Shown piece after piece: positions 59,301 to 64,000 of a stretch of 64,000 bases of DNA; within the stretch, counting starts at the first letter, position 1, and every line of letters begins with the position of its first letter. Location: positions 1 to 64,000 of the forward strand of contig QANT01008670.1 in the NCBI GenBank assembly GCA_003254885.1. Reading direction: 5' to 3'. This DNA is from Purshia tridentata. Taxonomy: Eukaryota > Streptophyta > Magnoliopsida > Rosales > Rosaceae. The position numbers and the translations under genes are program-made. The notes below the pieces were generated by a model. The model worked only from the letters and a program-made list of their open reading frames with translations. It was not told the DNA's origin and did no database searches.

Positions 59301-62300
59301 ACAAGCTTGAATTTAGCCCCCATCTTGTCCCTATATCACAAAATGTGTACTTTTTCACAGTAAAATCTGATACCCATTACCATTGGCCTTGGGTTAGTGT
59401 CATTATTTTCCCCCTTCACTTTGTGGATTCATAATTCATAGTTTCAGTGGTCATACATGCTATCCAAGCCTTGGAATCCAATGGTAAACTAATGATTACA
59501 GTGTTCATTGACAGTATTATCTTAATGAGCCCTAAATGCTTAATTAATGGTAATATCATAAGTGTTACAGACATCTTAATAACCTTGTATATTCTGCATA
59601 ACACTAGTCATAATGTTGTGAAGGTATCAGAAGTGCTTTTTAGGGACAATGGGCATGTTTAGTGTGGCCCTCATTACAATAATGATTTCCATCAAGAAGG
59701 GCCATCATCATATGGTTTGGACTTGGTATAAGCTCTTCTTTCTCCTCCCTATCAAATGAATTCTAGTATGGTTCAGATCTAATGTCTCACAACTCACATT
59801 AAGCTAACGTACTGTGGCAAGAGAACACTATATATCCTAATCCTGAAAATATATATTTCCACTTTAATTTGTATTATTTGTATATAGTATAAAAGAGATG
59901 GATATGTTAACAACGACAACGTTTGCCCTGTCGTCTAGATTTCTTACTGATTCAGTCATTGTCATTATGCGAAACGACGACTGAACTACTTACCTCTAAC
60001 TCTATGCTAGGGTCATTTCCTGAAGTTATGTGAAGTGGGGTCATTCACAAGAAATCGAAAGTGAATAACATGTTCAGAGAATCACAATCATGGTACCAAA
60101 TAGTTTACAGAGAGAGCTGGTTTGAGGGAACATGGTGTCCCATCTTTTCCACTGTGTGTCTTTGATGGATGATGTTTTAACATCTTTAAGAAACTGATAG
60201 ACGACCCATCAGTGATCAGCCCACTTTTTTCTTTTTTATCAAAATTATTTTGTCCATGAGCCCATGCTTCCCTCTTTACTCTTTAGCTTCATTTAAGCTG
60301 TTTAACAATAATGGTTAAACCCCACTTGGCTTCTTTTTCTTTCTGGGTGGGAAAATTTGCCTCCCGAAGAGTTACTGGTCACTTCACTTTTATGGCCTAT
60401 GGGACATGATTGGCATTGCCGACGCTACTAAAGTAAAAGTTTGATTTGGGGTTAAAGGTTTAAGGTGTTGGGACATCAGATTCTGAAGCCCTGCAGAAGT
60501 AATGGGCCTAAAACTTTAAACGTTGTGTGTGTGTGTGTGTGAAACTTGGATTGATGTGGAAAGCTTGTGCTTTTGTACCTTGAATGCGAATAAATTCTTG
60601 TGTACACGAACGCATACAGCGCTCCTTTTACAACGGTCTTCTGCAGAAAAAAGAAAAGGAATATCATTTTAGCAATTTTAGCAGGTCTTCTGCATTGAGA
60701 AGGCATGAGAATTCTTGCAGGCATTGTGACAAAAGCTACTAAACAATTTGGGACAACTCGTTTTTGTAGCAGCTCTAATGTGAAAACTCAGAACTGAGAT
60801 GAATGAATCAATGCCATAAGCAGGCTCCAGTTGTCCAAATTTTGGTCCCCCCACTGCATGAAACTTGATGCAAAACAGAGATATGCGCTGTGTGGGGAAG
60901 TAACAGCTACTAATCATCACAAGATGATGGCAATTTGTCACAGAGTCTTTAAGAATATCATTTGTCTTGTTTCTTTTCTGCATTCTCTTAAAACCAGAGG
61001 TTGAAAACTTCGAACAGAGAACTCCACCAAAAATTTACTCATTTTTTCCTAACAACTTAAATGTAGTAAATCATATTTTGTGTGAACTGAAAGTACACAA
61101 ACCGCCACCTAGTGGAATGTTCAGTCACACTCATCACGTTTTGCTCATTGAAATGTCTTATTCCATCCCTTTGGCCACCAGATTGGCATGCATGTCCTCA
61201 CCTTACAAAGCTCTACTGTACAATTTAGCCAATCCCGGTATGGCAACGAAATATGACAGAATAGGAGTTCTGGAAATGAATTTAAAACAGAAAGGATCAG
61301 CTTTTAAGAGGCATTGTTAACATGGTTTCTTAGAACCATACAAAAAGATCAAGAATACAAGATAAATCTAATTGACCACCTTCGGAAAAGACATCCCTAC
61401 CCTGGCTGGACAACTATCCTTCGTAGCTGGAAGCCTAAGACAATAAACCTCCCACTACCATAATTTCTATGTGAAAACAGTGCAGCTCAAAGCGTGTTTG
61501 ACTTGCTCTTTAATTGTTGACGATTTTTTTAACATATATAATCAGCATTACAAAAGCCTCCAAGTTGAGTTTTTTCTAATTTTCCATGAAAATAAAATAA
61601 AATAAAAATACCTCACTCTTTCTTGCTGGTGCTTAAAATGGAAAGTATGTGAAGTTATATTATCATATATAAGCATACACCTTTGGGATCAATTCAGTTG
61701 AAAGTGTAGACAAGCACCACACCATACACTATCGTTGGCAAAAGTTGAACCAAAACTGATTATATCACACACTGTTCAAGAAAATTATGTTACTAGACAA
61801 CTCAGTCAAGTAGAAAATAAACAAAGTTGGGAGTTTGGTAAATTGCCATCTTACTCTGTCCTGAAACTATATAAATATTTTTCACTTGTAAATCAATCCT
61901 TATCCTGCAACCTCTTATAGAGGGGAAAAGATGCCATTGTCTTTGTAACTTCACTCGAAAAGCATTACTGAAAATTATAGGGGCTACTCACTAAAGAGCT
62001 CTTGAAAGAGTTAAAACATTCAAAGAGATGAGAACTCTTAAAAGCCTAATCCAGTCAACTGAAACCAAAAAACACTAAAATCATAATGACTGGAACTTGA
62101 TATAGACAACACAAATAGACCCAAAGAGGATCTCACCCCAGGGCACTGAGGCAAATTAGATATATGTGATGCCGTAAGCAATCTGGTGTCATTCAACAAA
62201 CACTTTAACTGTCATATCCATACATGATATCACAAGGAAAAAACACCAAAACAAAAGAAAGCGCCTCTGTAAACTTGAATATCTTAAATTTTATATTTAC

Positions 62301-62500
62301 CACTAGAAGAGTTGATCATTCTCCAATGGCAATTATTACCTATATAGGAGCAAAGGCAATATCCAATCCAAAGTTAAAATACTCCAATAATCATTAATAT
62401 TGATACAGGAGCAAGACAATATTGAATCCAATTTTTTTTGAACAAAAGCTCTACTACATTAACCTCCCGGAATACAATACAAGAAATGTTAAAACAAAGC
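56361..62500. other. intergenic between NIK and terminal PPR gene (6.1 kb)
   Basis: The NIK promoter is at the left end and the PPR 3' flank at the right. The rest is AT-rich with simple repeats, including (TG)9 at 60524-60541. Frames at 60476-61320 are short, overlapping on both strands and unlike any family I know. I looked for a SAM decarboxylase gene, found between the matching Arabidopsis genes, and did not see one. Confidence 0.45.
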
Positions 62501-64000
62501 CTACGCGGCCACCGCAGTGGTAGCAGCACCCTCTCCAGATTTAACGCGGCAGAAGAGATTCAAAACATCAGCATGGTTACGGATGTAGCCTGGGCATTTT
62601 GAAAGAAAATTTTGTGCTTCAGTATGCCGTCCAGCCTTGAAATAGGCTTCAAATACATGAAGAAACACAGCTTTAGATGCAAATCTCTTTGAAGTCATCA
62701 CCGTCAGAAAAGCTATAGCATCATCACCAGTTCCAGACTTCGATACATACTTGATGAATGGATTAACATAAGGAGGGAATCCATGATTTTTCATCAGACC
62801 CAGAATATTCAGAGCATCTTTAAATCCATCCTGAACCAATAACATGCTAATCAACAATTTGTACGTAGTATGCCATGGCTTGAGCTGCCTTTCACAGACC
62901 AAATCGTTGAGAAACTTGTATGCATCAATTGCCCTGTTCTTTCTGCAATATGCATTTACAATCAAATCAAAAGCATAACCAGCAGAGGCGACCCCTTCTT
63001 TTTCAACCATTTTTTGGAAACAATCAAAAGCCTTATCAAGATCATCAGCGACACAATGTCCCTCAATCAAGGAGGCCCATGTCTTGTGATCTGGATTACA
63101 CCCAGAAGATTCCATACTATTGATAAATTCATTTGCTTCGTCAGTTATGCCAGCACTACTAAGCCGGAAAGCAATTTTACTCTGTAAATTACCACTGGCT
63201 ACAAGCCCACCTTCATTCATTACTTTGAAAACCTTATTGTACTCTCCATATCTACCAACACTGTTCAGAGACTTGAGGACTGCATTGAGCATTGAATTGG
63301 TCAAAACATTCCCATTCTGTGCAAAGATACTCACAACCCTAGAGAAAAGACCCATATCCAGCTGCTTGCCAACCGCTATTTTCTTTAACAGATAGGTACA
63401 ACAATGCACTGAAGGTTTATTTGTACCAGCCATTGCAAACTCATACAAGTCCACAGCATCCTTAGTCAGTTTCCTCTTACAAAATCGCTCTAAAACCTTA
63501 ACATATGTCTCCAACTCCAGTTTATACCCATTGCTCGTCATTTCATCAACAACTTTCCAAAACCTATCAATACAATCTTCCCTTCCCAATACCCTTGCCA
63601 TAGCATTATAAGTCTTTTGATCATGCTTCAAAAACCCACTCTCCTCCATCCACCGAAAAAATATCAGGGCTTTTTTTGGCTCTGTAGCAAGATTTTCCAA
63701 CACTGTCTTAACCATATCACTCGAAAATGCAACATTCAAATCCCGTAATTGCCTCTCAACTTCATCACTCCACACCTCACTTTTAACAATCTTACACACC
63801 CTTGAACAAAGCTTATTTGAGGAATTGTCAGTAGACCCTGATGCATACACTTCTCTCAATTTCTCAGCATGACCATCCAACCCATCCTTCTCAATTTTTT
63901 CTAAAACTCTATCATGCACCCATTTAGATACACCATACCCTTTTTTCTTCATAACATCAACCAAATCCCAAAATTCCTCCATAAATCCATTAATACCTAA
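62501..64000 (-). CDS. P-class PPR protein, 5' end beyond window (At3g02490/At5g15980 relative)
   Basis: The frame stays open from 62501 to the right edge, so the Met at 63982 is probably internal (preceded by LGINGF) and the true start lies outside. The visible 499 residues carry P-type PPR motifs (KTYNAMARVLGREDCIDRFWKV, LETYVKVLERFCKRKLTKDA, KTWASLIEGHCVADDLDKAF, in part). There is no E or DYW extension. The tail GAATTAVAA is short and non-conserved. Arabidopsis At3g02490 and At5g15980 are a duplicate pair of mitochondrial P-class PPR genes at the ends of the two blocks matching this window; identity with them rests on similarity and position. The P-class usually stabilises or processes organelle transcripts rather than editing them. 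Confidence 0.85.
   Translation of the reverse strand, partial: LGINGFMEEFWDLVDVMKKKGYGVSKWVHDRVLEKIEKDGLDGHAEKLREVYASGSTDNSSNKLCSRVCKIVKSEVWSDEVERQLRDLNVAFSSDMVKTVLENLATEPKKALIFFRWMEESGFLKHDQKTYNAMARVLGREDCIDRFWKVVDEMTSNGYKLELETYVKVLERFCKRKLTKDAVDLYEFAMAGTNKPSVHCCTYLLKKIAVGKQLDMGLFSRVVSIFAQNGNVLTNSMLNAVLKSLNSVGRYGEYNKVFKVMNEGGLVASGNLQSKIAFRLSSAGITDEANEFINSMESSGCNPDHKTWASLIEGHCVADDLDKAFDCFQKMVEKEGVASAGYAFDLIVNAYCRKNRAIDAYKFLNDLVCERQLKPWHTTYKLLISMLLVQDGFKDALNILGLMKNHGFPPYVNPFIKYVSKSGTGDDAIAFLTVMTSKRFASKAVFLHVFEAYFKAGRHTEAQNFLSKCPGYIRNHADVLNLFCRVKSGEGAATTAVAA

Noticed and set aside
60476-61320. Overlapping 80-117-codon frames on both strands
   Set aside because: Composition is that of AT-rich intergenic DNA with a TG microsatellite, and no motif or exon structure supports them.
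1-64000. Known plant miRNA genes (miR156, 159, 166, 172, 319, 390, 396, 398, 408, 482) and TAS3
   Set aside because: I looked for the mature sequences by eye on the plus strand and found none. A computed two-strand search would be needed to exclude them.

Overview
This is nuclear DNA of a flowering plant. Intron-bearing genes with GT-AG junctions, AT-rich intergenic DNA, pentatricopeptide-repeat (PPR) genes, a CONSTANS-like gene and small DNA transposons all point to a eudicot. Protein similarity and compact gene structure suggest a rosid, most likely Rosaceae (Prunus-like); that placement is inference. I see no bacterial or organellar genes, tRNA genes, CRISPR arrays or LTR retroelements.

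Layout, left to right. 0.9-3.5 kb (-): mitochondrial-type E+ PPR protein (MEF13-like). 5.5-6.7 kb (+): RING-H2 E3 ligase. 6.7-15.4 kb: gene-poor DNA. 15.6-16.2 kb (+): group S2 bZIP factor. 17.9-20.5 kb (-): DYW PPR protein (EMB2261-like). 20.5-23.8 kb: two hAT-type DNA transposons. 23.8-26.0 kb (+): galacturonosyltransferase GAUT9 in three exons. 28.5-29.9 kb (+): 6-phosphogluconate dehydrogenase ending in a peroxisomal SKI tripeptide. 31.8-32.2 kb (-): SOB FIVE-LIKE protein. 35.1-41.9 kb (-): three GLUTAMINE DUMPER-like loci, one of them split. 44.9-47.1 kb (-): CONSTANS/COL2-like factor in two exons. 50.9-52.4 kb (+): F-box/LRR/FBD protein in three exons. 53.4-56.4 kb (-): NIK1-type LRR receptor kinase, rebuilt here as 11 exons coding 627 aa. 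62.5-64.0 kb (-): P-class PPR gene running off the right edge.

Gene order is the most informative property. From memory, the closest Arabidopsis relatives fall in a few duplicated blocks: At3g02330-At3g02490 (PPR, RING, GAUT9, PGD2, COL2, PPR), At5g15830-At5g16000 (bZIP3, CO/COL1, PPR, NIK1), and At5g38770-38800 or At3g30530-30725 (GDU, SOFL, bZIP43/42). The window looks like an unfractionated version of the ancestral segment from which those blocks descend. The genes do not form a pathway. They cover organelle RNA processing, pectin synthesis, NADPH supply, amino-acid export, cytokinin-related regulation, photoperiod signalling and antiviral or growth signalling.

I found no clearly new biological system. 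The items most worth a second look are the hAT element with an exact 8-bp target duplication and palindromic subterminal repeats, a long near-perfect inverted repeat near 4.1-4.3 kb, the tandem GDU cluster with a split member, and the merged synteny.
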